Of a stretch of DNA of 64,000 nt, positions 40,683 through 49,438 are shown in pieces. The translations under genes and the position numbers were made by a program. The stretch is from Flagellimonas sp. MMG031 (GTDB lineage Bacteria > Bacteroidota > Bacteroidia > Flavobacteriales > Flavobacteriaceae), in NCBI RefSeq assembly GCF_040112705.1, contig NZ_CP157804.1, positions 1,614,501 to 1,678,500 of the forward strand, written 5' to 3'. Under the pieces are notes generated by a model that did no database searches, was not told the origin of the DNA, and saw only the letters and a program-made list of their open reading frames with translations. Numbering within the stretch: the stretch's first letter is position 1; each line of letters opens with the position of its first letter.

Positions 40683-41020
40683 TGATATACAACCTCGATA
40701 AAATCAATGAAATGGCAGAAGGAGATGAAGATTTCATCGTTTCCGTTGTTTCTGTGTTTTTGGAAGAAGTCCCTGAGGATTTGGAAGGCTTGGAAAAAGC
40801 CATCAACAATAAAGACTACGAAAATATTTACAAACTGGCCCATAAGATAAAGCCGAATGTGGATATTTTGGGCATGGAGCAGACACGTGCCAAGGCTCTT
40901 GAAATAGAAACCTTGGGGAAAACTGCGGGCAGTATGTCGGAAATCGAGGAAAAATTTCCGATTCTTAAAAGGGATGTGCTGCAAGTAGTTGCCGAGCTTA
41001 AAAATGATTTTGACCTTTAG
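40682..41020 (+). CDS. Orphan Hpt (histidine phosphotransfer) domain protein
   Basis: This 112-residue all-helical protein is one Hpt domain. His54 in YKLAHKIKPNVDILGM is the expected phosphate-accepting residue. No kinase or receiver domain is attached or encoded nearby. It overlaps the FAH gene by one base, and cinA begins directly after its stop, so it is embedded in a metabolic operon. Partner proteins of a phosphorelay must be encoded elsewhere. Confidence 0.85.
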   Translation: MIYNLDKINEMAEGDEDFIVSVVSVFLEEVPEDLEGLEKAINNKDYENIYKLAHKIKPNVDILGMEQTRAKALEIETLGKTAGSMSEIEEKFPILKRDVLQVVAELKNDFDL

Positions 41021-42271
41021 ATGCAAGCCGAGATCATCACCATTGGGGATGAAATCCTCATCGGGCAGATTGTGGACTCCAACTCGGCGTTTATTGCCAA
41101 GGAACTGAATAAAATAGGGGTTTCTGTCTATCAAATCACTTCGATTCAAGATGATAGGGAGCATATCCTAAAATCCTTACAAGAAGCTGGTGAACGGTCC
41201 TCAGTCGTTATCATAACAGGAGGTTTGGGTCCTACTAAGGATGATGTTACCAAGCATACACTATGTGAGTTCTTTGAGGATAAATTGGTCAGGGACGAGT
41301 CTGTTCTGAACCATATCGAAGAATTGTTCCGAAAGTATATTTCAACCCCCATTTCCGATCTGAACCGTGAACAGGCGATGGTGCCCTCCAAAGCAACGGT
41401 TTTGCACAATTCCTATGGAACAGCACCCGGATTGTGGATGAAAAAAGGGGAAACAGCCTTTGTATCGCTTCCCGGCGTTCCCTACGAGATGAAAAACCTG
41501 ATGCTCAAATCGGTGTTGCCCAAAATCGTGGAGGATTACGAGCGTCCGCATATTGTTCATAGAACCATTTTGACCTATGGTTTGGGCGAGAGTGCCGTCG
41601 CGGAAAAACTGGAAGATTGGGAAAATAACTTGCCCTCCTATATCAAGTTTGCCTATTTGCCAAGTCTAGGGAGTGTGCGGCTTCGCTTGTCGGCAAAAGG
41701 AGAGAACAAGGAAGCCCTGATGGCAGGAATCGACGAGGAGGTCAAGAAAATGTATCCGCTGATTGGGGATATCATCTACGGGGAGGAAGAGGAAGATGGC
41801 CGTGTGGAAAAACAGATAGGCGCATTGTTGAAAGACAGGGGAATGACCCTATCCACGGCAGAGAGTTTTACCGGTGGAAGTATTGCAGAACGAATCACCA
41901 AGGTCCCGGGAGCGTCCCACTATTTTAAAGGAAGCTTGGTTTGCTATGCCACTGAGGCCAAAATAAAGGTGTTGGGGGTGCCGCAAGCGCTGATTGATGG
42001 ACATTCTGTTGTGAGCGAACAAGTGGCCATCGCCATGGCGCAAAACGTTAAGGAGAAACTAGGGACCGATTTTGCCATTGCCACCACTGGAAATGCAGGC
42101 CCCACCAAAGGTGACTCCGATGTTGAGGTGGGTACGGTATACATTGGAATAAGTGGTCCCAAGCGGACTTTTGCCCAAAAATTCGTGATGGGCAAGCATA
42201 GGGAAAGGGTAGTGGAAAAGTCTGTGAACAAGGCTTTTGAGCTGCTGTACAAAGAAATTTTAAATTTCTGA
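41021..42271 (+). CDS. cinA: CinA family protein (nicotinamide-nucleotide amidase)
   Basis: This 416-residue protein has an N-terminal molybdopterin-binding-like (MoCF) domain (about 1-170; [42 protein letters not shown]) and a C-terminal CinA deamidase domain (about 255-410; [38 protein letters not shown]). The C-terminal part hydrolyses nicotinamide mononucleotide and the N-terminal part has ADP-ribose pyrophosphatase activity in related proteins. It starts directly after the Hpt stop. rpmB follows from its own promoter. Confidence 0.95.
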   Translation: MQAEIITIGDEILIGQIVDSNSAFIAKELNKIGVSVYQITSIQDDREHILKSLQEAGERSSVVIITGGLGPTKDDVTKHTLCEFFEDKLVRDESVLNHIEELFRKYISTPISDLNREQAMVPSKATVLHNSYGTAPGLWMKKGETAFVSLPGVPYEMKNLMLKSVLPKIVEDYERPHIVHRTILTYGLGESAVAEKLEDWENNLPSYIKFAYLPSLGSVRLRLSAKGENKEALMAGIDEEVKKMYPLIGDIIYGEEEEDGRVEKQIGALLKDRGMTLSTAESFTGGSIAERITKVPGASHYFKGSLVCYATEAKIKVLGVPQALIDGHSVVSEQVAIAMAQNVKEKLGTDFAIATTGNAGPTKGDSDVEVGTVYIGISGPKRTFAQKFVMGKHRERVVEKSVNKAFELLYKEILNF

Positions 42272-42278
42272 AAAAGAA

Positions 42279-42311
42279 TTTTGTACGTCCCGTTAAAAAG
42301 GTATAAATTTG
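42279..42311 (+). promoter_or_regulatory. Strong Bacteroidota promoter of the rpmB-rpmG-DUF4295 operon
   Basis: TTTTG (42279-42283) and TAAATTTG (42304-42311) match both consensus elements with a 20-base spacer, the best promoter seen in the window. Transcription would start near 42318, leaving a 28-base leader. Confidence 0.75.
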
Positions 42312-42345
42312 CAGCCTCAATAAAATCACTCAAATAGTTAGGGAG

Positions 42346-42573
42346 ATGTCTAAAGTTTGTGAAGTAACAGGAAAAAAGGTGATGTTTGGAAACAACGTTT
42401 CCTTTTCTATCAATAAGACCAAGAGGAGATTCGATGCAAATATCTCCAAGAAGAGATTTTATATTCCCGAGGAAGACCGTTGGGTAACCTTGAACGTATC
42501 TGCCCGTGGGTTGAAAATCATCAACAAAAAAGGAATCTCTGCTGTCTTGAAGGAAATCAATTCCAAAAAGTAA
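42346..42573 (+). CDS. rpmB: 50S ribosomal protein L28
   Basis: This 75-residue basic protein is bL28: SKVCEVTGKKVMFGNNVSFS is the family N-terminus, followed by NKTKRRFDANI and WVTLNVSARGLKIINKKG. It is part of the large subunit. It is first in a short operon with rpmG and the DUF4295 gene, behind a consensus promoter. Confidence 0.97.
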   Translation: MSKVCEVTGKKVMFGNNVSFSINKTKRRFDANISKKRFYIPEEDRWVTLNVSARGLKIINKKGISAVLKEINSKK

Positions 42574-42601
42574 GTTGTAAAAGCATTATAAGTACGATAC
42601 A

Positions 42602-42784
42602 ATGGCAAAGAAAGGAAATAGGGTTCAGGTAATTTTAGAGTGTACAGAACACAAAGAATCTGGTATGCCAGGTACTTCTAGGTATATTACCACCAAGAAC
42701 AAAAAGAACACGCCAGATAGGATGGAAATCAAGAAGTACAATCCTATCCTAAAGCGTATGACCGTTCATAAAGAAATTAAGTAA
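42602..42784 (+). CDS. rpmG: 50S ribosomal protein L33
   Basis: This 60-residue protein is bL33 ([48 protein letters not shown]). Only one of the four zinc-ligand Cys of the C+ form is present, so it is a zinc-free type. It follows rpmB after 28 bases. Confidence 0.97.
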   Translation: MAKKGNRVQVILECTEHKESGMPGTSRYITTKNKKNTPDRMEIKKYNPILKRMTVHKEIK

Positions 42785-42821
42785 TCGCTTTTTACACGTA
42801 AAAAGCAGAAAAATATAAGCC

Positions 42822-42974
42822 ATGGCAAAGAAAACAGTAGCAACACTTCAGTCGTCCTCCAAAAGATTGACAAAGGCCATTAAAATGGTGAAATCTCCAA
42901 AAACGGGAGCTTACACCTTTGTGGAGTCCGTAATGGCGCCCGAGTTGGTGAATGACTGGTTGAACAGTAAATAA
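42822..42974 (+). CDS. DUF4295 family protein (50 aa)
   Basis: The 50 codons from ATG 42822 to TAA 42972-42974 encode a basic peptide (MAKKTVATLQSSSKRLTKAI then KMVKSPKTGAYTFVE and a terminal VNDWLNSK). This is the DUF4295 family, known in Bacteroidota as the small gene directly after rpmG. Position and charge suggest a ribosome-associated protein; function is not established. An intrinsic terminator follows. In many relatives ftsY comes next; here a reverse-strand gene intervenes. Confidence 0.9.
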   Translation: MAKKTVATLQSSSKRLTKAIKMVKSPKTGAYTFVESVMAPELVNDWLNSK

Positions 42975-43000
42975 GGAACTTTCCTTGTACAAAATAATAA

Positions 43001-43025
43001 AAGCCGCTTTTTAGCGGCTTTTTTT
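43001..43025 (+). terminator. Intrinsic terminator of the rpmB operon
   Basis: AAGCCGCT and AGCGGCTT form an eight-base stem (43001-43008 with 43013-43020), followed by seven T. Confidence 0.9.
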
Positions 43026-43041
43026 GTTGGGTCTATATCAA

Positions 43042-44925
43042 CTAGTTTTTATTGACGCGATAGGTTACCCTTCTATTGGTGATCATCGTGTTCACCCGTA
43101 GGGTCAATGTGGCCGTATTGCTCGTTGTAGTCCCACATACAAACGCATCATTGCTTACCACAAGACGGTAAGGGGTGCTGTTTTCGTTCGGGGTTGGATT
43201 GGTAATGGTCAATACATTTGTTGAGGTACCAGAGTAAATCCCCGTATCGGAAAGATTTACCCACGAACTGCCATTGTAGAATTGCCATTGGTACTGATCT
43301 GCCGTCACCGTAGCGGAGATACTTGTGGTACATCCAGGGCAGGTGGTCACATCCACAGGTTGCGAGCTAATCGTAGGGGCAGTTCCCGCTTCCCTAAAAT
43401 CAAATATCGTATTGGAATCTTTGTCGTTTGGTGCGGAATAACCGTCCGAGCCACTGGTTACCATTCCTTCGGAATTTATGGTGACGGGATTTGGTCCCAA
43501 AAGCCCATCATCATTGTTATCCGTAAAACCGGACTCCACCACATCGGTACAACCATCACCATCAGCATCCAGGGTGTAGGCATCATAGGTGCCATCACTA
43601 TCAGAATCAAAAATGGTGTAAGTCAATAGGGCATAGGGTGTGTCGTTGTCCTCAATCCCTGAATAAATTCCATTCGTTCCAGAACTGCTTACTGCGCCGT
43701 CAATTCTACCATCATTGTTGTTGTCGTTGACCCCAGGTTCTTCCAATGCACCCGATTCCACAAGGTCGAATAATCCATCGTTGTCCGAGTCCAGATCAAG
43801 GTGATTACTGATACCATCACCATCCGTATCGCAGATAGCACTGGCAAAAAGTTCCCCAGTGAAGCCCTCTGGTCCCGGTCCTTGTTGGTTGGTCAAGGTG
43901 AAGGTATTGTTGTTGCCCGGTATCCAGGCTATGGTATTGAACGGAGTTCCGCCTTGTGCCTCCATGAGTTCCAAGGAGGTGGCTGAGGTATTTCTGCTTC
44001 CGTACAGGCTAATCATTCCATATTCGTCCACTACCAAACGCAATCTTGGGATGCCGTTGGAGTTGGCGACCCATGGTTGACTGATAAAGCTCCCATCAGA
44101 TTGGAAAACAAAGTACTCGTCACCGGGACCCAGGGCACCATTCTCAAACTCCAAAATGGAGGGGTGCACGGTAGTACCGTTAATATCCAATTGAAAGGAA
44201 TTGTCCATGGAAGAAAAATCGATGCGCAAGTAACCGGTGTCCGTATGGTTGATCACCACGTTACGTTCCCCCACATCGGAGGAAGCTAGAAATGAAGCGC
44301 TAATAGTGGAGCAATACTCCTCTTCATCCGTGATTCCGTCGTTATCATCGTCCAAATCGACTACATCTATGGCACCGTCCCCATCGGTGTCTGTGGATGG
44401 GACAGATGTTGTCGTAATCAATATGTTATCAATGTAGGCACGGTCGTTACTTCCGGACCAGTTGCCGCCACCTTTTATAAAACGGATGGTGGTATTGGCC
44501 GACATATAGGCTGAAATATCTTGACTAAAAGAGCCAGTTTGACTACCTGTGAACGTATCCAATGTTGTGAAAGAGGAACCATCGCTCGAAATTTCAATGG
44601 AAAGTGTCTCTCCACTCTCCAAACTCGAAGTCCTCCAATCAAAGGTCAGGGTGGCCGAAGTGTAAGCACTTAAATCTGCCGACCTTCTTATATTCTCACT
44701 CCATAGATAGTAGAAAAATAATTCCCCGCCGGTGATGCGGATATATCCGTTCGATGCGCTATTGTTATCGTTGTATTCCAGCCAATTGGTGGACCAACTT
44801 TGGGTTCCATCATTATTGGAGTAGGAGACAGCGCTAAAATTATCTGCAAAGGTATCCTGCCCCATGACAGGTAAGTATACTGCGATGGATAGTATAAACA
44901 ATAGTTTGTTTAGACTTTTGGTCAT
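43042..44925 (-). CDS. Secreted TSP3/Ig-like surface protein (627 aa)
   Basis: ATG 44925 opens a signal peptide (MTKSLNKLLFILSIAVYLPV, cut near VMGQ), with a -7 box just upstream. Residues about 25-175 resemble a jelly-roll binding domain (LTFDWRTSSLESGETLSIEI, IRFIKGGGNWSG). Then come thrombospondin type 3-like acidic loops (DTDGDGAIDVVDLDDDNDGI and later copies), a second beta-rich domain (about 220-365), more TSP3 loops (about 370-510) and a C-terminal Ig-like domain with TCPGC and FVCGTT cysteines (about 515-600). It ends in a short basic tail (TNRRVTYRVNKN) and not in a complete type-A or type-B sorting domain. Export by the Sec route is clear; surface attachment is uncertain. The gene interrupts the usual DUF4295-ftsY order. 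Confidence 0.82.
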   Translation of the reverse strand: MTKSLNKLLFILSIAVYLPVMGQDTFADNFSAVSYSNNDGTQSWSTNWLEYNDNNSASNGYIRITGGELFFYYLWSENIRRSADLSAYTSATLTFDWRTSSLESGETLSIEISSDGSSFTTLDTFTGSQTGSFSQDISAYMSANTTIRFIKGGGNWSGSNDRAYIDNILITTTSVPSTDTDGDGAIDVVDLDDDNDGITDEEEYCSTISASFLASSDVGERNVVINHTDTGYLRIDFSSMDNSFQLDINGTTVHPSILEFENGALGPGDEYFVFQSDGSFISQPWVANSNGIPRLRLVVDEYGMISLYGSRNTSATSLELMEAQGGTPFNTIAWIPGNNNTFTLTNQQGPGPEGFTGELFASAICDTDGDGISNHLDLDSDNDGLFDLVESGALEEPGVNDNNNDGRIDGAVSSSGTNGIYSGIEDNDTPYALLTYTIFDSDSDGTYDAYTLDADGDGCTDVVESGFTDNNDDGLLGPNPVTINSEGMVTSGSDGYSAPNDKDSNTIFDFREAGTAPTISSQPVDVTTCPGCTTSISATVTADQYQWQFYNGSSWVNLSDTGIYSGTSTNVLTITNPTPNENSTPYRLVVSNDAFVCGTTTSNTATLTLRVNTMITNRRVTYRVNKN

Positions 44926-44949
44926 GTAAAGGTTGTTGTTGAGGTAGGT

Positions 44950-44957
44950 CAAAAATA
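44950..44957 (-). promoter_or_regulatory. -7 box for the TSP3/Ig surface protein gene
   Basis: TATTTTTG on the minus strand matches TAnnTTTG, with a TTG about 22 bases upstream. It lies 24 bases before ATG 44925 and excludes an in-frame start at 44982. Confidence 0.55.
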
Positions 44958-45121
44958 GTCCGATATCGTGGTTTAGGTGCAACTTTTGTTGTGAAGCAAT
45001 GGGTTTGCAGGGTAAAACACTGCTTTTCTTGGGTTTAAAGGGTGCTCCACTGTGACTTTGGTGATGGTATTCAGGAAGGCTTATTCTAAAATTAGACTAA
45101 ACAAAACTCCCCTTACTTTGC

Positions 45122-45129
45122 TATCTTTG
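45122..45129 (+). promoter_or_regulatory. -7 box for ftsY
   Basis: TATCTTTG matches TAnnTTTG and ends 21 bases before ATG 45151. It shows that ftsY has its own promoter and is not read from the ribosomal operon. Confidence 0.55.
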
Positions 45130-45150
45130 GTCATTCTCAAAGAACACAGG

Positions 45151-46107
45151 ATGAGCTTATTCAAAAATATATTTTCAAAGGATAAAAAAGAGACCTTGGA
45201 CAAAGGTCTGGAAAAATCCAAGACCAGTTTCTTCGGAAAACTGGGCAAGGCGGTGGCCGGTAAATCCAAGGTCGATGACGAGGTCTTGGACAATCTGGAA
45301 GAAGTATTGGTTACTTCCGATGTGGGCGTGAATACTACCCTTAAAATCATTGAGCGTATCGAAGAACGGGTGTCCCGTGACAAATATATGGGCACCGATG
45401 AACTCAATACCATTTTACGCGAGGAAATTGCCGGGCTGCTTTCCGAAACCAATTCAGGGGAAGCTAGTGAGGTAAGCATACCCACGGATAAAAAACCCTA
45501 TGTGATCATGGTGGTCGGCGTTAATGGGGTAGGTAAAACGACAACCATTGGAAAACTGGCTCATAAATTCAAGGCCAAAGGACTGAAAGTGGTTTTGGGA
45601 GCTGCGGATACCTTCCGTGCAGCAGCCATTGACCAGTTGGAGGTTTGGGCTCAACGAGTTGATGTGCCCATCATCAAACAAAAAATGGGAAGTGACCCTG
45701 CATCCGTAGCATTCGATACGCTGCATTCTGCAGTGGCGGAAAAGGCCGACGTAGTATTGGTCGATACCGCAGGACGTCTTCACAATAAAGTCAATTTGAT
45801 GAACGAACTTTCCAAGGTAAAGCGCGTAATGCAAAAAGTAGTGCCCGATGCGCCACACGAAGTACTTTTGGTCTTGGATGGTTCCACCGGACAAAACGCC
45901 TTTGAACAGGCCAAACAGTTTACCAAAGCCACCGAGGTCACCAGTTTGGCAGTGACCAAATTGGACGGTACCGCCAAGGGCGGCGTTGTGATTGGAATTT
46001 CGGACCAATTTCAGATTCCGGTCAAATACATCGGTGTCGGGGAAGGCATTGAAGACCTTCAGGTATTTAATAAATATGAGTTCGTCGATTCATTTTTCAA
46101 CATATAA
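45151..46107 (+). CDS. ftsY: Signal recognition particle receptor FtsY
   Basis: This 318-residue GTPase starts at ATG 45151 (MSLFKNIFSKDKKE), behind a -7 box; an in-frame upstream codon at 45052 would lie before the promoter. The N domain (about 25-100) is followed by the G domain with GVNGVGKTTTIGKLAHKF (G1), AADTFRAAAIDQL (G2), LVDTAGR (G3), VTKLDGTAKGG (G4) and KYIGVGEGIEDL (G5). The acidic A domain is almost missing, as in many Bacteroidota. It docks ribosomes carrying membrane proteins at the inner membrane. Confidence 0.96.
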   Translation: MSLFKNIFSKDKKETLDKGLEKSKTSFFGKLGKAVAGKSKVDDEVLDNLEEVLVTSDVGVNTTLKIIERIEERVSRDKYMGTDELNTILREEIAGLLSETNSGEASEVSIPTDKKPYVIMVVGVNGVGKTTTIGKLAHKFKAKGLKVVLGAADTFRAAAIDQLEVWAQRVDVPIIKQKMGSDPASVAFDTLHSAVAEKADVVLVDTAGRLHNKVNLMNELSKVKRVMQKVVPDAPHEVLLVLDGSTGQNAFEQAKQFTKATEVTSLAVTKLDGTAKGGVVIGISDQFQIPVKYIGVGEGIEDLQVFNKYEFVDSFFNI

Positions 46108-46113
46108 ACAGCC

Positions 46114-47775
46114 ATGTACAAAAACCTCTTACTTTTCTTTATCCTGATTGGATTTATTTCATGTAAACAAAAAGAAGCAGCACCCAAAGACGATGTTGTG
46201 CTGTGGACGCCATACAACGACTCATCAGAAGTAGCGGCAAGCGCGGACAATGAAAGCCCACGAATGCGCTACAAATTCATCCAAAGTAAAGTTTTGGACA
46301 AAAATGAAGTGTTTCTGCCCCTCTACGAGGAGGTTTCCCAATTCACCGAAGAACAATATGGCATGATGAAGCCTTTGGTCTTGGAGCAGGATATTCCTAC
46401 CATCCAAAACCATATCAAGGACGGCAAGTTCACCTATGAAGATTTGGTGCTTTTTTACTTACATCGAATCTACAAATACGAACTGCCCAACAATACCACT
46501 CTTAACACGATTATTGCGCTCAATCCGAATGTACTGGAAGAAGCCCGAAAGTTGGACGCCAACCAAGGCGACCAGCATCCCATTTATGGAATGCCCATTT
46601 TGTTGAAGGACAATATTGGAACGTCCGAAATGAAGACTACGGCAGGCGCCATTGCATTGCAACAAAGCCAAACAGATGATGCCTTTATCGTGGAACGTTT
46701 ACAAGAAAAAGGCGCGCTTATTTTGGGCAAGGCCAATTTGAGCGAGTGGGCCAATTTTATCTGTGGCGTATGTCCAAATGGACAAAGTGCCGTAGGTGGA
46801 CAAACCTTGAATCCCTACGGAAGACGGGTTTTTGATACCGGGGGGTCCAGTGCAGGGAGCGGAACATCCACAGCCGCCAACTATGCCGTAGGTGCCGTGG
46901 GAACCGAAACCTCGGGGTCCATACTTTCGCCTTCGAGTCAGAACTCGGTCGTAGGCCTAAAACCGACCATTGGTTTGTTGAGCCGAACAGGAATTGTGCC
47001 CATTTCCAGCACCCTCGATACGCCGGGCCCCATGACCAAGAATGTAACGGACAACGCTATTTTATTGGATGCCATGTTGGGTAAGGACAGCCAAGACTCT
47101 AAGTCCTTGGATTCCGAAACAGGTATGTTGTCCTCGGCGATGGACTCAGCATCGATAGAGGATTTGCGACTTGGGGTGATGACCAATCTTATGGAAGCGG
47201 ATTCTATCTACGCTGCCAATGTGGAAGCCTTACGCACTGCGGGAGCACAAATCATCGAATTTGAACCCGAAAACATTCCCTTAGATGGTTTCGTAACCTT
47301 GCTGAATTTGGATATGAAGCAAGACTTGCCGGCTTATATCGCGGCCCAAGTCAAAAATAAAGATGTAGTTTCGGTGGATAGCGTTGAAGATGTAGTAAGA
47401 TTCAACCAACAGGACTCTTTGGTTAGGATTCCTTATGGCCAAGAGCGATTGGACGGGATTTTGGCGGATTCCACTTCGGCAGAGGAATTTGAGGAAATCA
47501 AAATCAATTTAAAAGAATCGGGTAGGGCATTCTTTCAAATTTTGGAAGAACAAGATTTGGACGCCGTTTTGAGCATCAATAACTACCACGCAGGTTATGC
47601 AGCGGTGGCAGAATACCCGGCGTTGACCGTTCCGATGGGGTACAAGGCCAATGGTGAACCCGAAAGCTTGACGTTTATTGGAAAGCCACTCTCGGAAGCC
47701 CAGTTATTGCGCATAGGTAAAGCCTTTGAAGATCTGACCAAGGCCCGAAAGATTCCAGAGGGATACAAAAACTAA
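46114..47775 (+). CDS. Amidase-signature family lipoprotein
   Basis: This 553-residue protein has a lipoprotein-type signal (MYKNLLLFFILIGFISC, lipobox FISC) and an amidase-signature domain. The Ser-cisSer-Lys triad is in place: Lys in PILLKDNIG, the middle Ser in GGSSAGSGTS and the nucleophile Ser in GTETSGSILSP. C-terminal AEYPALTVPMGY is also typical. It should hydrolyse an amide outside the cytoplasmic membrane. It begins six bases after ftsY and is probably co-transcribed with it; in other Bacteroidota ftsY is commonly followed by rimO, which here comes next. Confidence 0.93.
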   Translation: MYKNLLLFFILIGFISCKQKEAAPKDDVVLWTPYNDSSEVAASADNESPRMRYKFIQSKVLDKNEVFLPLYEEVSQFTEEQYGMMKPLVLEQDIPTIQNHIKDGKFTYEDLVLFYLHRIYKYELPNNTTLNTIIALNPNVLEEARKLDANQGDQHPIYGMPILLKDNIGTSEMKTTAGAIALQQSQTDDAFIVERLQEKGALILGKANLSEWANFICGVCPNGQSAVGGQTLNPYGRRVFDTGGSSAGSGTSTAANYAVGAVGTETSGSILSPSSQNSVVGLKPTIGLLSRTGIVPISSTLDTPGPMTKNVTDNAILLDAMLGKDSQDSKSLDSETGMLSSAMDSASIEDLRLGVMTNLMEADSIYAANVEALRTAGAQIIEFEPENIPLDGFVTLLNLDMKQDLPAYIAAQVKNKDVVSVDSVEDVVRFNQQDSLVRIPYGQERLDGILADSTSAEEFEEIKINLKESGRAFFQILEEQDLDAVLSINNYHAGYAAVAEYPALTVPMGYKANGEPESLTFIGKPLSEAQLLRIGKAFEDLTKARKIPEGYKN

Positions 47776-47826
47776 ATGCCTTTTTAAAATTATGACCTAA
47801 TCGGGCTGTAATGCATTGTGTTGTTG

Positions 47827-47834
47827 TATTTTTG
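47827..47834 (+). promoter_or_regulatory. -7 box for rimO
   Basis: TATTTTTG matches TAnnTTTG, 19 bases before ATG 47854. No good -33 element was found at ideal spacing. Confidence 0.5.
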
Positions 47835-47853
47835 CACTCCATTTTAAGGAACT

Positions 47854-49155
47854 ATGCGCACAAAATCGCTTAAAAAGAACAAAATCAATGTGGTGACCTT
47901 GGGTTGTAGCAAGAACGTCTACGACTCGGAAGTGTTGATGGGACAACTGCGTGCCAACAACAAGGAAGTTGCCCATGAGGAGGAAGGCAATGTAGTGGTC
48001 ATCAACACCTGCGGATTTATTGCCAATGCCAAGGAAGAAAGCGTCAACACGATTTTGGAATACGTGCAGCGCAAAGAGGCCGGTGATGTGGACAAGGTCT
48101 TTGTGACCGGCTGTTTGAGCGAGCGCTACAAACCCGATTTGGAGAAGGAGATTCCCAATGTAGATGCCTATTTTGGGACTACCGACCTTCCCAATTTATT
48201 GAAGGCCCTTGGAGCCGACTACAAGCACGAGCTGATAGGTGAGCGCTTGACCACCACCCCAAAAAACTACGCTTACCTTAAAATTGCCGAGGGCTGCGAT
48301 AGACCATGTTCTTTTTGTGCGATTCCTTTGATGCGCGGTAAACACCGTAGCACCCCCATTGAGGATTTGGTGAAAGAGGCCGAAAAATTGGCAGCAAACG
48401 GTGTTAAGGAATTAATTTTGATTGCCCAAGACCTTACATATTACGGTCTGGATTTGTATAAGAAACGAAACTTGGCCGAACTTCTCCAAGCCTTGGCCCA
48501 AGTGGAGGCTATTGAATGGATTCGTTTGCACTACGCTTTCCCAACGGGCTTCCCTATGGATGTGTTGGAGGTGATGCGCAACGAACCCAAAATCTGCAAT
48601 TACATCGATATCCCATTGCAGCATATATCCGACAACATACTTAAAAGTATGCGCCGTGGAACCACCCAAGCCAAAACCACAAAACTGTTACAGGATTTCA
48701 GGGCGGCGGTACCCGAAATGGCCATCCGAACTACCTTGATAGTGGGTTATCCCGGAGAGACTAAGGAAGATTTTGAGACCTTGAAACAATGGGTGCAGGA
48801 CATGCGTTTTGAGCGCTTGGGCTGCTTTACCTATAGCCATGAGGAAAATACCCATGCCTACCAGTTGGAGGACAATGTCCCCGAAGAAGTAAAGCAAGAA
48901 CGGGCCAATGCCATCATGGAAATCCAATCCCAGATTTCGTGGGAGCTCAATCAGGAAAAAATTGGCAAAACCTTCCGTTGTATTATCGATAGGAAAGAAG
49001 GGAACCATTTTATCGGTCGTACCGAATTTGATTCCCCCGATGTGGACAACGAGGTACTTATAGATGCGACCAAACATTACGTGAAAATTGGTGATTTCAC
49101 CAACATCAAGATCACGGATGCATCCGACTACGACCTTTTTGGGGAACCGGTGTAA
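47854..49155 (+). CDS. rimO: Ribosomal protein S12 methylthiotransferase RimO
   Basis: This 433-residue radical-SAM enzyme has the N-terminal UPF0004 domain (about 10-115; VVTLGCSKNVYDSEVLMGQL, NTCGFI and VTGCLSERY carry the three Cys of the auxiliary cluster), the radical-SAM domain (about 140-365; GCDRPCSFCAIPLMRGKHRS with CxxxCxxC) and a C-terminal TRAM domain (about 370-430). It methylthiolates an Asp of ribosomal protein S12. SKN in the first motif separates it from MiaB. Confidence 0.96.
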   Translation: MRTKSLKKNKINVVTLGCSKNVYDSEVLMGQLRANNKEVAHEEEGNVVVINTCGFIANAKEESVNTILEYVQRKEAGDVDKVFVTGCLSERYKPDLEKEIPNVDAYFGTTDLPNLLKALGADYKHELIGERLTTTPKNYAYLKIAEGCDRPCSFCAIPLMRGKHRSTPIEDLVKEAEKLAANGVKELILIAQDLTYYGLDLYKKRNLAELLQALAQVEAIEWIRLHYAFPTGFPMDVLEVMRNEPKICNYIDIPLQHISDNILKSMRRGTTQAKTTKLLQDFRAAVPEMAIRTTLIVGYPGETKEDFETLKQWVQDMRFERLGCFTYSHEENTHAYQLEDNVPEEVKQERANAIMEIQSQISWELNQEKIGKTFRCIIDRKEGNHFIGRTEFDSPDVDNEVLIDATKHYVKIGDFTNIKITDASDYDLFGEPV

Positions 49156-49164
49156 TCCTGTTTT

Positions 49165-49308
49165 TTAATATAGATTTTCTAGTGCAACTTCCCGTTGCAC
49201 CTCATATACCATAAAGCTGTTGGTATTTCGCGCAATCCCTTTGCGCGTTGACACAATGGCTTTTTTGTTTTCCATTTCTTCTAAACCGTCAAAACTGACA
49301 ATGGTCAT
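49165..49308 (-). CDS. Possible 47-residue peptide between rimO and the DoxX gene
   Basis: On the minus strand ATG 49308 opens 47 codons ending in TAA at 49165-49167. The peptide starts MTIVSFDGLEEMENKKAIVS and continues with a basic stretch (TRKGIARN) and an acidic end. It has no signal or membrane helix. The stop lies just nine bases beyond the rimO stop. No promoter box is obvious upstream of 49308. The composition looks protein-like, but it may be chance. The remaining gap to 49438 holds a long-loop inverted repeat (AGGGGATT at 49338-49345 with AATCCCCT) and nothing else I can name. Confidence 0.3.
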   Translation of the reverse strand: MTIVSFDGLEEMENKKAIVSTRKGIARNTNSFMVYEVQREVALENLY

Positions 49309-49438
49309 GGTTTGTGATTGGACTCTTGTCTAATTTTAGGGGATTGAACCATTTTTCATGTTCATGGTCCCCAAATCCCCTGCTTTATGCCATTTTGGAT
49401 GAGCTATTATTGAATAATGACAATTAACTATAACCATT

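Noticed and set aside
42602..43025. rpmG operon continuing into ftsY
   Set aside because: A strong terminator at 43001-43025 and an opposing gene separate them; ftsY has its own promoter box.
49156..49438. tRNA or structured RNA in the rimO-DoxX gap
   Set aside because: Short inverted repeats (GTGCAAC/GTTGCAC and GCGCAA/TTGCGC) occur but no cloverleaf or known fold can be drawn.
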